Assembly: GCF_000814475.1 (NCBI RefSeq)
Contig: NZ_JSVC01000006.1
Location: forward strand, 117,087-181,086
DNA: 64,000 nucleotides
Source of the DNA: Flavihumibacter solisilvae
GTDB taxonomy: Bacteria; Bacteroidota; Bacteroidia; Chitinophagales; Chitinophagaceae
Reading direction: 5' to 3'
Shown: positions 45,368-53,843 of the stretch, piece by piece
Position numbering within the stretch: the first letter of the stretch is position 1
How the letters are laid out: each line of letters starts with the position of its first letter
The notes under the pieces: generated by a model
Seen by the model: only the letters and a program-made list of their open reading frames with translations
Database searches by the model: none
Told to the model about the DNA's origin: nothing
Translations under genes and position numbers: made by a program

Positions 45368-47110
45368 TTAAGGTGTCCTGAACAGGTTCCTGATGATAAG
45401 CATGTCCACATTTATACCAAATGCAAAATCAACTTTCCATTCATTGTTCTTGTATAGATTAAACTGGTCTTCGGTTATTGGCGACTTTTCAAACTCAAAA
45501 CCAGCAGGAGCATTGAATACATTAACTTTTCCATAGTGTGCACCTACAAAAATTGCACCGCCCCTTGCAAACTCCCAATTGAACCCAAAAAACAAATTCT
45601 CCAGCGTTTTATCTGTGAACCCAACCCCGATTGCCGGAAAGATCCTTTCATAAATCTTATGGTCTTCCAGGAAATTTCGCCCTGTCAATTTGTAATTGGG
45701 AATTTCCTTTCCTTTGAACAACGATTCAATCAATACTACCGGTGAGGTATAAAATGTCGCCATTACAGTGACTACCCCCCGGTTACTTCCCTCAACCTCC
45801 TTCACAACCTTTTCTGAAGAATTCGTCGGAGACGCCACAAACTCATAAGTAGGATTCTTTAAAGTTGTATTGATCAACCCGATATCAAACGAACCATGAT
45901 ATACTTTCGACATCGCAATTGTATAACTCTTCAATGTCTGCGTTTCATACTCGTATTTTTGCGCAGACTGAGATTTAATGAATGTCCTTATGACATCAAA
46001 CTGGATATTTGTTGTCGATGTCCGCAAAAGGAATTCCTTGGTTGCCCATTCGTAGTGGATATCTTCCTTAGCAAATAAGGACATACCCGCCTGTCCTGCA
46101 TTGTTAAACACTAAAGCATCCTGGAACTCCCCTGCAGTTTGATTCAGGGAATAACTTATTGTATTGGGGTCATTCTTTGGCTGGAAATAATAAATGTGCA
46201 CGACATATTGCCTGTTTGAAATTCCCTGGGGAATTGTGCTGAAGATATTGTTGCCAAACTGATCCAGGAATATATGTACATATTTTCTCCCCGAGTAGGA
46301 TGTTTTCCTGTTGCCATTGGGAACCTGCAAGCCAAACTGGGTTGCAACCAAAGAAGGGTAGTCTTTCTGGATCTCCTGGATTGCACTGGTTGCAGGAAAT
46401 TTCCCGCTAACGGCGCCGCCATCACCGCCATCACCTCCATTACCGCCGCCTTCCTCTCCTGTTCCTTCTTTCTTCTTAAACATGAAATCCAGGTAGGTAT
46501 GCTCCGTCTTCGAATCAACGATAGCAATATTTGCGCCTCGTAAATCTTCCGTGGACGTGTATTTAAATTCCGTGCCATCATCAGTAAATTTTTTGCCGGT
46601 CGGCTTTCCGTTAATGTTGATGGAATATGACTCGCCTGTATTTTTCGGACTCTTCTTTTTTATGATGAAATCATTGATTTCAACTGCATATTCATTTACC
46701 GAGACATTGTCCGTAAACTCAACAACAGGAGTGCTGGCCGAAACCTTAACATCAAACTCTCTTGAACTTAAAAGAGTGAACTCGGTCAGCTTACGACCGG
46801 ATTCACGAATCTCCAGTTTAATGTCACGCAAATCACTGAGATCCGAACATTTTAATTCCTTTCCGTTATCACACTTGAAATCACTGCAAGATTTTCCATT
46901 AGCAACCAGTGTAAATGTCTTCTGGGACCCAGCACTTTTGCATTTAATATGCAATGAAGGAACCGGGGATTTAAATGTTTCGGTAGATAGATTTTTATGG
47001 AAGTTTATCCCGCCACCATCGCTCGCGGTACTGATCTCAAATTCGATGTCCTGCCCAGACAAAATCCCATAATTCACCACCAACACCAGGGTAAAAATGA
47101 GTTTAAGCAT
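45368..47110 (-). CDS. Secreted protein of unknown function, probable outer-membrane beta-sheet C-terminus
   Basis: 580 residues. A signal peptide ends near residue 20 (MLKLIFTLVLVVNYGILSGQ). Two internal repeats in the N-terminal part end with SCSDFKCDNGKELKCS and KKFTDDGTEFKYTS, followed by 'DLR..' Ser/Glu-rich strands. A Gly-rich linker GEEGGGNGGDGGDGG is near 220. The C-terminal 300 residues are aromatic beta-strand-rich (FGFNWEFARGGAIFVGAHYG), like an outer-membrane barrel or surface domain. It is the last gene of the amidase/protease unit, 10 bp after the protease gene. No enzyme motif is seen. Confidence 0.75.
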   Translation of the reverse strand: MLKLIFTLVLVVNYGILSGQDIEFEISTASDGGGINFHKNLSTETFKSPVPSLHIKCKSAGSQKTFTLVANGKSCSDFKCDNGKELKCSDLSDLRDIKLEIRESGRKLTEFTLLSSREFDVKVSASTPVVEFTDNVSVNEYAVEINDFIIKKKSPKNTGESYSININGKPTGKKFTDDGTEFKYTSTEDLRGANIAIVDSKTEHTYLDFMFKKKEGTGEEGGGNGGDGGDGGAVSGKFPATSAIQEIQKDYPSLVATQFGLQVPNGNRKTSYSGRKYVHIFLDQFGNNIFSTIPQGISNRQYVVHIYYFQPKNDPNTISYSLNQTAGEFQDALVFNNAGQAGMSLFAKEDIHYEWATKEFLLRTSTTNIQFDVIRTFIKSQSAQKYEYETQTLKSYTIAMSKVYHGSFDIGLINTTLKNPTYEFVASPTNSSEKVVKEVEGSNRGVVTVMATFYTSPVVLIESLFKGKEIPNYKLTGRNFLEDHKIYERIFPAIGVGFTDKTLENLFFGFNWEFARGGAIFVGAHYGKVNVFNAPAGFEFEKSPITEDQFNLYKNNEWKVDFAFGINVDMLIIRNLFRTP

Positions 47111-47120
47111 GGTTCAAAAT

Positions 47121-48029
47121 TTATTTTAATAAATCCAACTTGAATGCTGAAAGTATTTTATCGATAGGAATGATATAGGTCAATCCGTTCCGCCCTCCTA
47201 CTACTATTCCGATTATTTTCAGGGGATCCGCAAATACCGGTGAACCGGAATCACCATGATCAGAAAAAAAGTCAGCTTCAATTAAGTTCTGTAATGTAAA
47301 CCCGGTATCCTCTACAGGCTGGCTCACGCCCACATTCAGGATCATCCCACTTTGCTTACCGGATATACCGCCGATCATAGTCACCTTAAGGCCGCGATTT
47401 GCCTGGCTAATAATTTTTATCCCAGTCGGCTTTCCAAACCCCGGGATTCTATTATCTACATTACCAGGTTCATCCATCCGTGCAACCGCTATATCGATTT
47501 TGCCAAAAAAAGCTTCCTGCAGGAAGGCATTAAATCGTTCGCCTCGTGAATTACTTAGTCTTACATCAGGCTGTAATTGCTCCTCTTTCGGCCTGACAAA
47601 ATGGGTAAGGCCGTTTTGAAGCATCTTTGGATTAAGCACATGGGCATTGGAGCATGCAAACACATTGCTACCTTTTATCAAAAACACCCCGTTAGTTCCG
47701 GAAATGTCAGAACCTATTCTTTCAATATTGTCAGACAAATTTGCACCCAGCAGTTTAAAGCGATCCTTCTTTACAACATCAGTGGGAATCAGTTTACTGC
47801 CCTCCCCCGGGATTCTGACCTTGATTTGCCTTGGGATCTTTACGGATGGATCCAACTGTTTGTCAGAGACCATGAATACAATGGCATACCTGCCGGTGAA
47901 AGCACCTTCCCTGATCTTTTTTCCGGGGTATGCGCCAATTATGTTTGGATATTTTTCATTCCATCGATTAAACTCGCGGTTAATGTGACGCTGAATCGCA
48001 TCCAGTTTCTGTTTTGTCTTACTGTTCAT
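47121..48029 (-). CDS. Trypsin-like (S1-type) serine protease, leaderless
   Basis: 302 residues from the ATG at 48029, preceded by GGAAGA 7 bp upstream; longer starts to 48152 lie within the amidase gene. The catalytic triad is visible: His130 (ACSNAHVL), Asp179 (KIDIAVARM) and Ser261 in HGDSGSPVF, with a closing I.GIVVGG element. The first 100 residues (REFNRWNEKYPNIIGAY) are a helical pre-domain. There is no signal peptide, so the enzyme acts in the cytoplasm or leaves by another route. It overlaps the amidase gene by 11 bp, and the unit also includes a membrane protein and a secreted protein. The substrate is unknown. Confidence 0.87.
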   Translation of the reverse strand: MNSKTKQKLDAIQRHINREFNRWNEKYPNIIGAYPGKKIREGAFTGRYAIVFMVSDKQLDPSVKIPRQIKVRIPGEGSKLIPTDVVKKDRFKLLGANLSDNIERIGSDISGTNGVFLIKGSNVFACSNAHVLNPKMLQNGLTHFVRPKEEQLQPDVRLSNSRGERFNAFLQEAFFGKIDIAVARMDEPGNVDNRIPGFGKPTGIKIISQANRGLKVTMIGGISGKQSGMILNVGVSQPVEDTGFTLQNLIEADFFSDHGDSGSPVFADPLKIIGIVVGGRNGLTYIIPIDKILSAFKLDLLK

Positions 48030-48831
48030 TGATTCTTCCGAATTTAGCATCAAGCACCTTCCAGGTTTTAGGGCCAACAATTCCATCAGGCACCAACCTA
48101 TTTGCCCGTTGAAATTCCCGAACAAGAGCCTCCGTCTCAGCATTAAATACACCAGAAATAGCTATCCCAAACTTCTGCTGGATCGCCCTTACAAAACCAC
48201 CATTTGCACCTCTCCTGAGAGTAGGGCGCCCATCAACGCCATTAACAACAGGCTCAGTTGCAGGAATTAAAACTGGTGCAGGAGCAGTTCCATTCATAAT
48301 AGCTGCAACAGAACTTCGAAATTCATTCATGTCAAAGCTTACATCTGACTTACGGCCTGGTGGACGCGCATACTCCCTGTGACTCGCACAAAACTCTACA
48401 CTCCGCCCAACATGTTTAAGTATGGCAGCCACTCCCCGTCTATAGGCGTCCAACTGGATCTCCGGCCAGGGCAGATCATCTGGTTTGCCAGTATTTTCTG
48501 CCTCAATCCCAATGAAATTCGAATTGCCATTTACGAGGCCTCTCCAAATTCCCGGGCCGGCATGATTGCATCTGCCAGCTGAGATAATGTAATAGGTTCC
48601 ATCCCTGCCCAGACCAAGTTGCGAAAGGGGACCAGATAAATTCGTCCGCCCATTTATCAAAGTATTGAGACTTGGCATGTTTCCTTTACGAGGCCCGGCA
48701 GTATGGTGGCACATAACACCTAGAATTTCTCCCATATCTCTTGGACCCCGGCTTTCCCAGCCTTCAACGACAGCTATTTTCAGACCCGCATTCTTCAGTA
48801 CCCGCGGCAACCAGATTAATGAATGTGGCAT
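48019..48831 (-). CDS. N-acetylmuramoyl-L-alanine amidase with C-terminal peptidoglycan-binding domain
   Basis: 270 residues. Amidase_2/PGRP fold: zinc ligand His42-His43 in CHHTAG, LSGPLSQLGLGRDGTYYIIS, NFIGIEAENTGK, and the second zinc site around ASHREYARPPGRKSD. The C-terminal about 60 residues are PG_binding_1 (TLRRGANGGFVRAIQQKFGI, VREFQRANRLVPDGIVGPKT). The layout is that of phage or mobile-element lysins; no signal peptide is seen. It lies between a membrane-protein gene (2-bp gap) and the protease gene (11-bp overlap), so it is part of a cell-wall/proteolysis operon. Confidence 0.92.
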   Translation of the reverse strand: MPHSLIWLPRVLKNAGLKIAVVEGWESRGPRDMGEILGVMCHHTAGPRKGNMPSLNTLINGRTNLSGPLSQLGLGRDGTYYIISAGRCNHAGPGIWRGLVNGNSNFIGIEAENTGKPDDLPWPEIQLDAYRRGVAAILKHVGRSVEFCASHREYARPPGRKSDVSFDMNEFRSSVAAIMNGTAPAPVLIPATEPVVNGVDGRPTLRRGANGGFVRAIQQKFGIAISGVFNAETEALVREFQRANRLVPDGIVGPKTWKVLDAKFGRINEQ

Positions 48832-48833
48832 AT

Positions 48834-50006
48834 TTAAGCAACGCCTCCTTCGGCGGGTGGTAATTGATCATCAGATGTTATATCTACAATGGCTACGTCA
48901 CAGCCATCAACGTCACTTTCGGCATCCCGGATGTTCATTGGGGTTGGTTCGTTATGGACATGCAGGGCCCGTGGTTGCTGTTCCTGCCTGCCACCTGGCA
49001 ACACTTGCAGTACACCATTATTCTTTTTTTGCTGCCTGTCTTCTGATCCCTCTTCAGGGCTCTTTTCGTGAGGCTTCACAGTAGAACGTACAACCATTAA
49101 TTTATTAAGCACATCGAACCAGAAAGGTGCTCCGAGGGTAGCAGCAAATGCAGTTAACAACCAACCAAATGCCAGGGCAACGAATTTGAAGGGATCATAT
49201 TCACCTTTGTCGTTCCTAACACTTACGAGCTCCAAACCTATCGGTAAATTCAATGCCTGGAGATCATCTTTGGCCGCAGAATAACCGCTTAAAACAGCGT
49301 CTGGTGACTGTTTGCTTTTTGATTCTGCCCATGATGCCAGCGCAGCCCTTTCTGCATCATTTCGATATAAATAATCGGCTATGGTTATAGTGTTTACATT
49401 TAATACAACAGCCACAAAAAGTCCGATAAAAAATATAATGTATTGAGTGGATCGTTTATACCAGCCCGAAACGCGGTCCATTGTACTATCATACCATTTC
49501 TCGATGTTTGCCTGGGCCTGGTCCAGGCTACCCTGCGCTGAATCAATAGCGGACAGCAGTGCCCTTTGAACAAACTGATTATCCAGGTTCATCACGTTCG
49601 ACCGCAAAGTTTCCAGGGAAATAACCGGCGAATTTGGGTCGCTGCTGACCGCATCAGTTGCCGGTCCGCGAGCGGCAATGTCCATCAGGGCTACAGCAAA
49701 ATTCCGGGAAGGAATATAAGACGGTAAATCATTTCCTTTCGCAAATATGCTGGGTCGTTTTATATCTGTGCCGGGCGCATATCCACCGGGAAACAGGCCA
49801 AAGATCAATGGGTGTTCATAGATATGTTTTGCCAGCCCTATGCCTTCGCGATCATTCAGGATCTCCCGAATCCCTTGTTCCAGGTATGCCGCCCGGGTCT
49901 TCAGCCAGGACTCAATGCCTTCACGAACTGCAGCGCAAATAATACTCACGAGGATGAAAACGGCAACGACACCGATTGCCACTTCCAATGTTACAGAATT
50001 GAACAT
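48834..50006 (-). CDS. Three-helix membrane protein of the amidase/protease operon
   Basis: 390 residues. An N-terminal helix (about 7-27, EVAIGVVAVFILVSIICAAV) begins a family I recognise only as unknown: KTRAAYLEQGIREILNDREG, then YEHPLIFGLFPGG, PSYIPSRNFAVALMDIAARG and IEKWYDSTMDRVSGWYKRST directly before a second helix (about 188-205). A third helix (about 288-308) precedes a charged C-terminal tail of about 85 residues. The first gene of the four-gene unit. Membrane topology suggests a large cytoplasmic loop. A GGGAAA/CCC box (50192) lies 185 bp upstream and could also drive this unit in reverse. Confidence 0.8.
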   Translation of the reverse strand: MFNSVTLEVAIGVVAVFILVSIICAAVREGIESWLKTRAAYLEQGIREILNDREGIGLAKHIYEHPLIFGLFPGGYAPGTDIKRPSIFAKGNDLPSYIPSRNFAVALMDIAARGPATDAVSSDPNSPVISLETLRSNVMNLDNQFVQRALLSAIDSAQGSLDQAQANIEKWYDSTMDRVSGWYKRSTQYIIFFIGLFVAVVLNVNTITIADYLYRNDAERAALASWAESKSKQSPDAVLSGYSAAKDDLQALNLPIGLELVSVRNDKGEYDPFKFVALAFGWLLTAFAATLGAPFWFDVLNKLMVVRSTVKPHEKSPEEGSEDRQQKKNNGVLQVLPGGRQEQQPRALHVHNEPTPMNIRDAESDVDGCDVAIVDITSDDQLPPAEGGVA

Positions 50007-50191
50007 ATAGCAGGTTTAGAGTATCATAACGAGGGTTTTGCGAATTGGGCTCATCGCAAATCTTCAGAAGGTAACATGACGGGAAAGAAGAGTACGTCCC
50101 GGGAAGACAAATTCAAAGGGAGCAGAGAGAATACTACAGATAGGAACTAAAATCCAACTACTATATTAACAGCTAAAACTGAAAAATACAA

Positions 50192-50205
50192 CGGGAAAAA
50201 CCCCC
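50192..50205 (+). promoter_or_regulatory. GGGAAA/CCC box, possibly bidirectional
   Basis: CGGGAAAAACCCCC followed by TTCG, 75 bp before the ATG at 50268 and about 220 bp before the start at 50415; TATCCTTG follows 30 bp after its first G. Read on the minus strand, the flank TTTTTCCCGTTGTATTTTTC is nearly the same as at 51513 (TTTTTCCCGTTGTTTTTTTC), so the box could also serve the operon starting at 50006. Confidence 0.5.
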
Positions 50206-50267
50206 TTCGTTTGCGGGAATTATATCCTTGATAAAGAATGAAACTTAAAGTAACATAGACATACACC

Positions 50268-50405
50268 ATGACCGAAGACCTGACCATATACAAGGAAGGC
50301 GACAGTTGCCCAACTGATCCAGGTCTTCATTGCCACGAAACACCAGCACAATACTTCGCAAAATCATTAAATCCGATTCAAAGAGTATATTCATCAATTC
50401 ATTAA
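50268..50405 (+). CDS. Possible small protein (45 residues)
   Basis: Open frame of 45 codons, MTEDLTIYKEGDSCPTDPGL..., ending 9 bp before the next gene. It is compact with two cysteines and two prolines, no membrane segment. It is positioned correctly for the box at 50192 but has no clear ribosome site and no known relative that I can recall. It is listed because the following gene is broken and the pair would form one transcript. Confidence 0.35.
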   Translation: MTEDLTIYKEGDSCPTDPGLHCHETPAQYFAKSLNPIQRVYSSIH

Positions 50406-50414
50406 AAAGGAAAT

Positions 50415-50847
50415 ATGAAATTACATGGTGTAATTTTTACGGAAAAACTAGTTCCATTTGAAAGAGAACTATTAGATAAAGAATTTAACGTAAATATTTT
50501 TGGAAGCGAAGCAGTACTTGCTACACCCGTATCCCCGTTTACCGACGAACATGAAGCCGTTGAGTTCAGTCCAACGGATCTGTTAAAACCCAAAATAGCA
50601 ACCGAAGAATTCTCGGATGTAAATTGGGGACTCATAGGAAATTGGCCAATTGGCAAAGGCAGTTTTGCGAAGTTTTTCATTCAATTCAAAACAAGTGACG
50701 ATAAAGTCATGGACAATGCGACTGAAAAAAGAATGGAAACGAAATGCTGTAATTCATTCAGGAGTAACTGTTTCACAAGATGAAGCCAGAAAAGCCTTTT
50801 TACTTGCGTGGGAAATTGTCAAACTGACAAATATAAGAAAATTGTGA
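50415..50847 (+). pseudogene. Frameshifted small gene (or programmed +1 shift) at an A6 run
   Basis: From the ATG at 50415 the frame gives 122 residues ending in an abrupt Cys/Arg tail (MDNATEKRMETKCCNSFR). Removing one A from the run of six at about 50728-50733 continues the frame as MDNATEKEWKRNAVIHSGVT and then VSQDEARKAFLLAWEIVKL, ending at 50847, a far more protein-like C-terminus of about 144 residues in total. No known domain is recognised. A one-base insertion in a homopolymer, a sequencing error or a programmed +1 frameshift are all possible. Confidence 0.6.
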
Positions 50848-50975
50848 CGGACTTTAAAATGCTTGTTGGGATTCCAATTAGCTAATCCAACAGACTGAAG
50901 CATACCTGCTTCTATAAACCATTAAGAAAGAAACAAGTCTAAAAGAATATATCGTCTTATCGCATTAGAAATACT

Positions 50976-50987
50976 GGGAAATTTCCC
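50976..50987 (+). promoter_or_regulatory. GGGAAATTTCCC box upstream of the lipoprotein gene
   Basis: A perfect 12-bp palindrome, GGGAAATTTCCC, identical to the one at 56893-56904. It starts 93 bp before the ATG at 51069. About 36 bp after its first G lies TAATTTGC, a TAnnTTTG-like -7 candidate. The flank GTTTTGAAGG is not conserved with the others. Confidence 0.6.
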
Positions 50988-51068
50988 GTTTTGAAGGCGC
51001 GTTTGCAAACATAATTTGCGACAAGTATTAATACTGCTCTCAAAAAGTTAACCCAAAAATCTTTTACA

Positions 51069-51503
51069 ATGAGACAGAATATCATACTTGCCAGGCTTGC
51101 CACAATACTGGCTTTATTCATCTTCCCTTTTAGTCATTGCGATAAGGACGATGCCGAACCTCCAAGAATTGAGGGATGCATGGATCGATCAGCGGAGAAC
51201 TTTAACTCTCAAGCAAATGCGAGTTGCTCAAATTGTTGCGAATATAAAGGCTCCTTGTTATTCTGGACAGATAACCCTTCGTGTGGAACTTTGACGGTAA
51301 AATTGGAGAATGGACAACAATCCAACATTGTAGGCTACTATTATTTGGCTCCAACTAACTGCGTAAACCAATGGGGAGGCTATTTCAACTTAAAAGACGG
51401 AACCTATTCTTATACTGTAACTGCCGCTAACCCAGCCTGTTACATCCCTGGTGGAGAAGTAACAGTAATCGGAAACCGCTGTAATTATCAAAAGATTTAT
51501 TGA
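51069..51503 (+). CDS. Small secreted lipoprotein, Cys-rich
   Basis: 144 residues. The leader MRQNIILARLATILALFIFP ends in the lipobox-like FSHC. The mature part carries GCMDRSAENFNSQANASC, which resembles the recurrent 'GC.D..A.NY...A....C' calcium/thiol module seen in many Bacteroidota surface proteins, plus further cysteines (NPSCGTL, TNCVNQ, NPACYI, NRCNY). Disulfides are likely. It lies between two GGGAAA/CCC-type boxes and just upstream of the LuxR regulator gene. Its function is unknown. Confidence 0.8.
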   Translation: MRQNIILARLATILALFIFPFSHCDKDDAEPPRIEGCMDRSAENFNSQANASCSNCCEYKGSLLFWTDNPSCGTLTVKLENGQQSNIVGYYYLAPTNCVNQWGGYFNLKDGTYSYTVTAANPACYIPGGEVTVIGNRCNYQKIY

Positions 51504-51507
51504 ATAC

Positions 51508-51521
51508 CGGGATTTTTCCCG
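51508..51521 (+). promoter_or_regulatory. GGGATTTTTCCC box before the LuxR regulator (also a weak hairpin)
   Basis: CGGGATTTTTCCCG with 5-bp arms, 58 bp before the ATG at 51567 and 4 bp after the stop of the lipoprotein gene. It is followed by TTGTTTTTTT, so it could also end the lipoprotein transcript as a short hairpin terminator. It shares the GGG...CCC core with the six other box loci, and TAAAATG follows its first G by about 36 bp. Confidence 0.45.
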
Positions 51522-51566
51522 TTGTTTTTTTCCAGTTTTCTTTCTAAAATGTAATCAATTGCACCC

Positions 51567-52211
51567 ATGAACATGAAAATACGGGTTGGCATAGCAGACG
51601 ATCAGCAGCTCTTCCTAAGATCGTTAAGCCTGTTGATAAATAGTTTCGATGCATTCTCAGTAGTGTTGGAAGCACTAAATGGCGAAGAAATAATCCGTCA
51701 ACTCGGATTAATCAGTACCCCACCCGACCTCCTGTTAATTGATGTAAACATGCCTATCAAAGGAGGCGCGGAAACCACAATGGAAATCCAGGATAAATAC
51801 CCTTTGGTGAAGCCGATTGCATTGTCGATGAAGGATGACGACCAAACTATTATAAAAATGATCCGGGCTGGTTGTTGCGCATACCTCATTAAAGATATTA
51901 ACCCGGAGGATTTAGAGAAAGCGCTATTAGAAGTATATGAAACCGGGATCTACAATGGGGACGTATACAATATGAATCACCGTCGGCTAAGCAAGTTATC
52001 TAACCTTAATGAAATACAATTATCCGGACGTGAACTGGAGTTCCTGAAATTGTCCAGCACAGACCTAACATACAGGCAAATCGCAGTGAAGATGAACCTT
52101 GCTGAAAGGACAGTTGATGGCTACAGAGAGGCATTATTCGAAAAATTGAAGGTGCAAAGCAGAGTAGGAATGATCGTCGAAGCAATCAAGAAAGAATTGA
52201 TAATAGTATAA
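51567..52211 (+). CDS. LuxR/NarL-type response regulator
   Basis: 214 residues (ATG at 51567; a second ATG two codons later is equally usable). Receiver domain at 1-125 with acidic pair Asp11-Asp12 and phosphorylation site Asp59 (LLLIDVNMPIKGG). The C-terminal LuxR helix-turn-helix spans about 151-206 (LSGRELEFLKLSSTDLTYRQ, then IAVKMNLAERTVDGYREALF). Its kinase is most likely the HisKA_3 sensor at 53844 (same family pairing). The box at 51508 lies directly upstream, so it probably controls itself. It is the likely reader of the GGGAAA/CCC boxes. Confidence 0.93.
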   Translation: MNMKIRVGIADDQQLFLRSLSLLINSFDAFSVVLEALNGEEIIRQLGLISTPPDLLLIDVNMPIKGGAETTMEIQDKYPLVKPIALSMKDDDQTIIKMIRAGCCAYLIKDINPEDLEKALLEVYETGIYNGDVYNMNHRRLSKLSNLNEIQLSGRELEFLKLSSTDLTYRQIAVKMNLAERTVDGYREALFEKLKVQSRVGMIVEAIKKELIIV

Positions 52212-52240
52212 TATTTTGTAACAATTAAAAATCAATCACT

Positions 52241-52465
52241 ATGGCAGAACATGAAGTAATTCTAGACGACGAACGTCATAGGTCTTTCATTGTAGACACG
52301 GAATTATCCATCGATCCTCGTTTCAATTTTAAAGTTGTATATGAAAGAGATCAACACGGCAATGACGTGCATTACGCGGTTATCGAACCAAAAACGCCGG
52401 AAAAAGGAGGGGCAACCAAAATAAACATTGGGGGTTTTAAGATACCACCTGAAGTTGATCCGTAA
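52241..52465 (+). CDS. Small protein next to the response regulator
   Basis: 74 residues, acidic, no membrane segment (MAEHEVILDDERHRSFIVDT, YERDQHGNDVHYAVIEPKTP). It starts 29 bp after the regulator stop and its last 29 bases overlap the 3' end of the convergent C11 peptidase gene. The end reads INIGGFKIPPEVDP, with a Gly-Gly that could be a processing site, but no peptide-export system is seen here. I recognise no family. It may be a partner of the regulator or of the C11 peptidase. Confidence 0.6.
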   Translation: MAEHEVILDDERHRSFIVDTELSIDPRFNFKVVYERDQHGNDVHYAVIEPKTPEKGGATKINIGGFKIPPEVDP

Positions 52466-53831
52466 AACCTTCGTTTGCTGTTAATTTAAGAATGAACTCA
52501 TCCCACATAAATTCATTCTTGAAAACTGTTTGAACTTGGGCGCTATAGGCACACCAGGCATACTTCCTTGTTTCCATAAACAATCCATCAGTGGGCAGAA
52601 ACAGTGAAAATCCAGAATGGCCATATTTTTTATGGCCATTCTGGTCATCTGCAAAATATCCGGCGCCGACGTGTTGTTCTAATGGGATCTTTTCGTAAAT
52701 ATCTCTAAATTGCTTTAAATCATTCTGATCAAGTCCTATACTTTTCAAATTGGCAAAAATTGTCTCAATCCAAAGCCCTAAATCAACCAGGAAATAAGTT
52801 CCTACTCCTGAAACCGAGTTCAAATACACTTTACGAACAAGTTCCACCATATCTTTCATCAGACTATTCTGCCTTAATAGGCTCTTTGTGACGCTATCCA
52901 GAATTTCAGCGATCTTCTCTGTTTCAGAAAGCCTGCAAGCAAACATACTTGTCCTTGCCAGGTATTTATTGTGTCCTAAACGACGATGCTTATCAACATA
53001 ATCCTTAACGATCATTTTTGCTAAAACTTCATTATCCGGCTGTGACGGTTTATTTAATTCGATAATCAACTTTTCATAGTCATAACCCAGAGCCCACATC
53101 TTCGACTCGGAACCGATTAATATATCGACATTGTTACGTAACATATACCCATTCTCAAACAACATCATATTACAATTCGTCATGATCATCAAGTCAATCT
53201 TGCCACACTTTTTTGTAACTTTCGAAAGCACGTCCGCCAAATCTGACATCCAGATTAATACAAGTTTTTCACAATTAATTTCTTTATCTCTTGGAAGCAC
53301 TAAATATTCATCAGGCCCAAGATTAAAATCCTCACTCAGCTTCAAAAAGCCGCTTATTTCGGGCAATCTGGATTGTGGCAGATACCATTGATCATTTCTT
53401 ACTTCGACTATTTGATCCTCAGTAAATTCCTGCTGTGTAAATCCTTCTATCTTGTTTTGAACTAAATCCGAAACATTTATACCAAATGCAGCACCATGTG
53501 ACCAAGTGAAAAACGCCTTACGTTTAGCGTCCACATTATCAAAAACATATAGGATTGCAGTCCTCCAATCAGAGAATGTTTTTATTTCCCTGAATTCATA
53601 GAACTCCTTTAAATCATCACTTCCCTTTTCGAGTTCATAGACAATAATAACACGCTTAGCCTTTTGCTTTCCATTACTTTCCTCCAATTTATCAAATACC
53701 AGCCGAATGCAATTGCGCTGGCCATTTCCCACTCTTTCTATTGAATCTAATATCTTGTTTAGTATTTTTCTGTACATAGTTATCTCATGGACAAAGAATA
53801 CCATTAACCAGTCAAAGTTTATTACATTCAT
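52437..53831 (-). CDS. Clostripain-like (C11) cysteine peptidase, leaderless
   Basis: 464 residues from the ATG at 53831; the longer frame to 53933 runs into the sensor kinase gene. The N-terminus (NFDWLMVFFVHEITMYRKIL) fits the C11 first strand and helix. The catalytic dyad candidates are His112 in TWSHGAAFG (the usual NHGGG position) and Cys220 in MTNCNMMLFE (the usual D-A-C-L-M position), followed by the family pattern IGSESKMWALGYDYEKL. Clostripain-type enzymes cleave after Arg or Lys. There is no signal peptide. It is divergent from the sensor kinase with only 12 bp between the start codons. Confidence 0.85.
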   Translation of the reverse strand: MNVINFDWLMVFFVHEITMYRKILNKILDSIERVGNGQRNCIRLVFDKLEESNGKQKAKRVIIVYELEKGSDDLKEFYEFREIKTFSDWRTAILYVFDNVDAKRKAFFTWSHGAAFGINVSDLVQNKIEGFTQQEFTEDQIVEVRNDQWYLPQSRLPEISGFLKLSEDFNLGPDEYLVLPRDKEINCEKLVLIWMSDLADVLSKVTKKCGKIDLMIMTNCNMMLFENGYMLRNNVDILIGSESKMWALGYDYEKLIIELNKPSQPDNEVLAKMIVKDYVDKHRRLGHNKYLARTSMFACRLSETEKIAEILDSVTKSLLRQNSLMKDMVELVRKVYLNSVSGVGTYFLVDLGLWIETIFANLKSIGLDQNDLKQFRDIYEKIPLEQHVGAGYFADDQNGHKKYGHSGFSLFLPTDGLFMETRKYAWCAYSAQVQTVFKNEFMWDEFILKLTANEGFTDQLQVVS

Positions 53832-53843
53832 AAAAAAATATTT

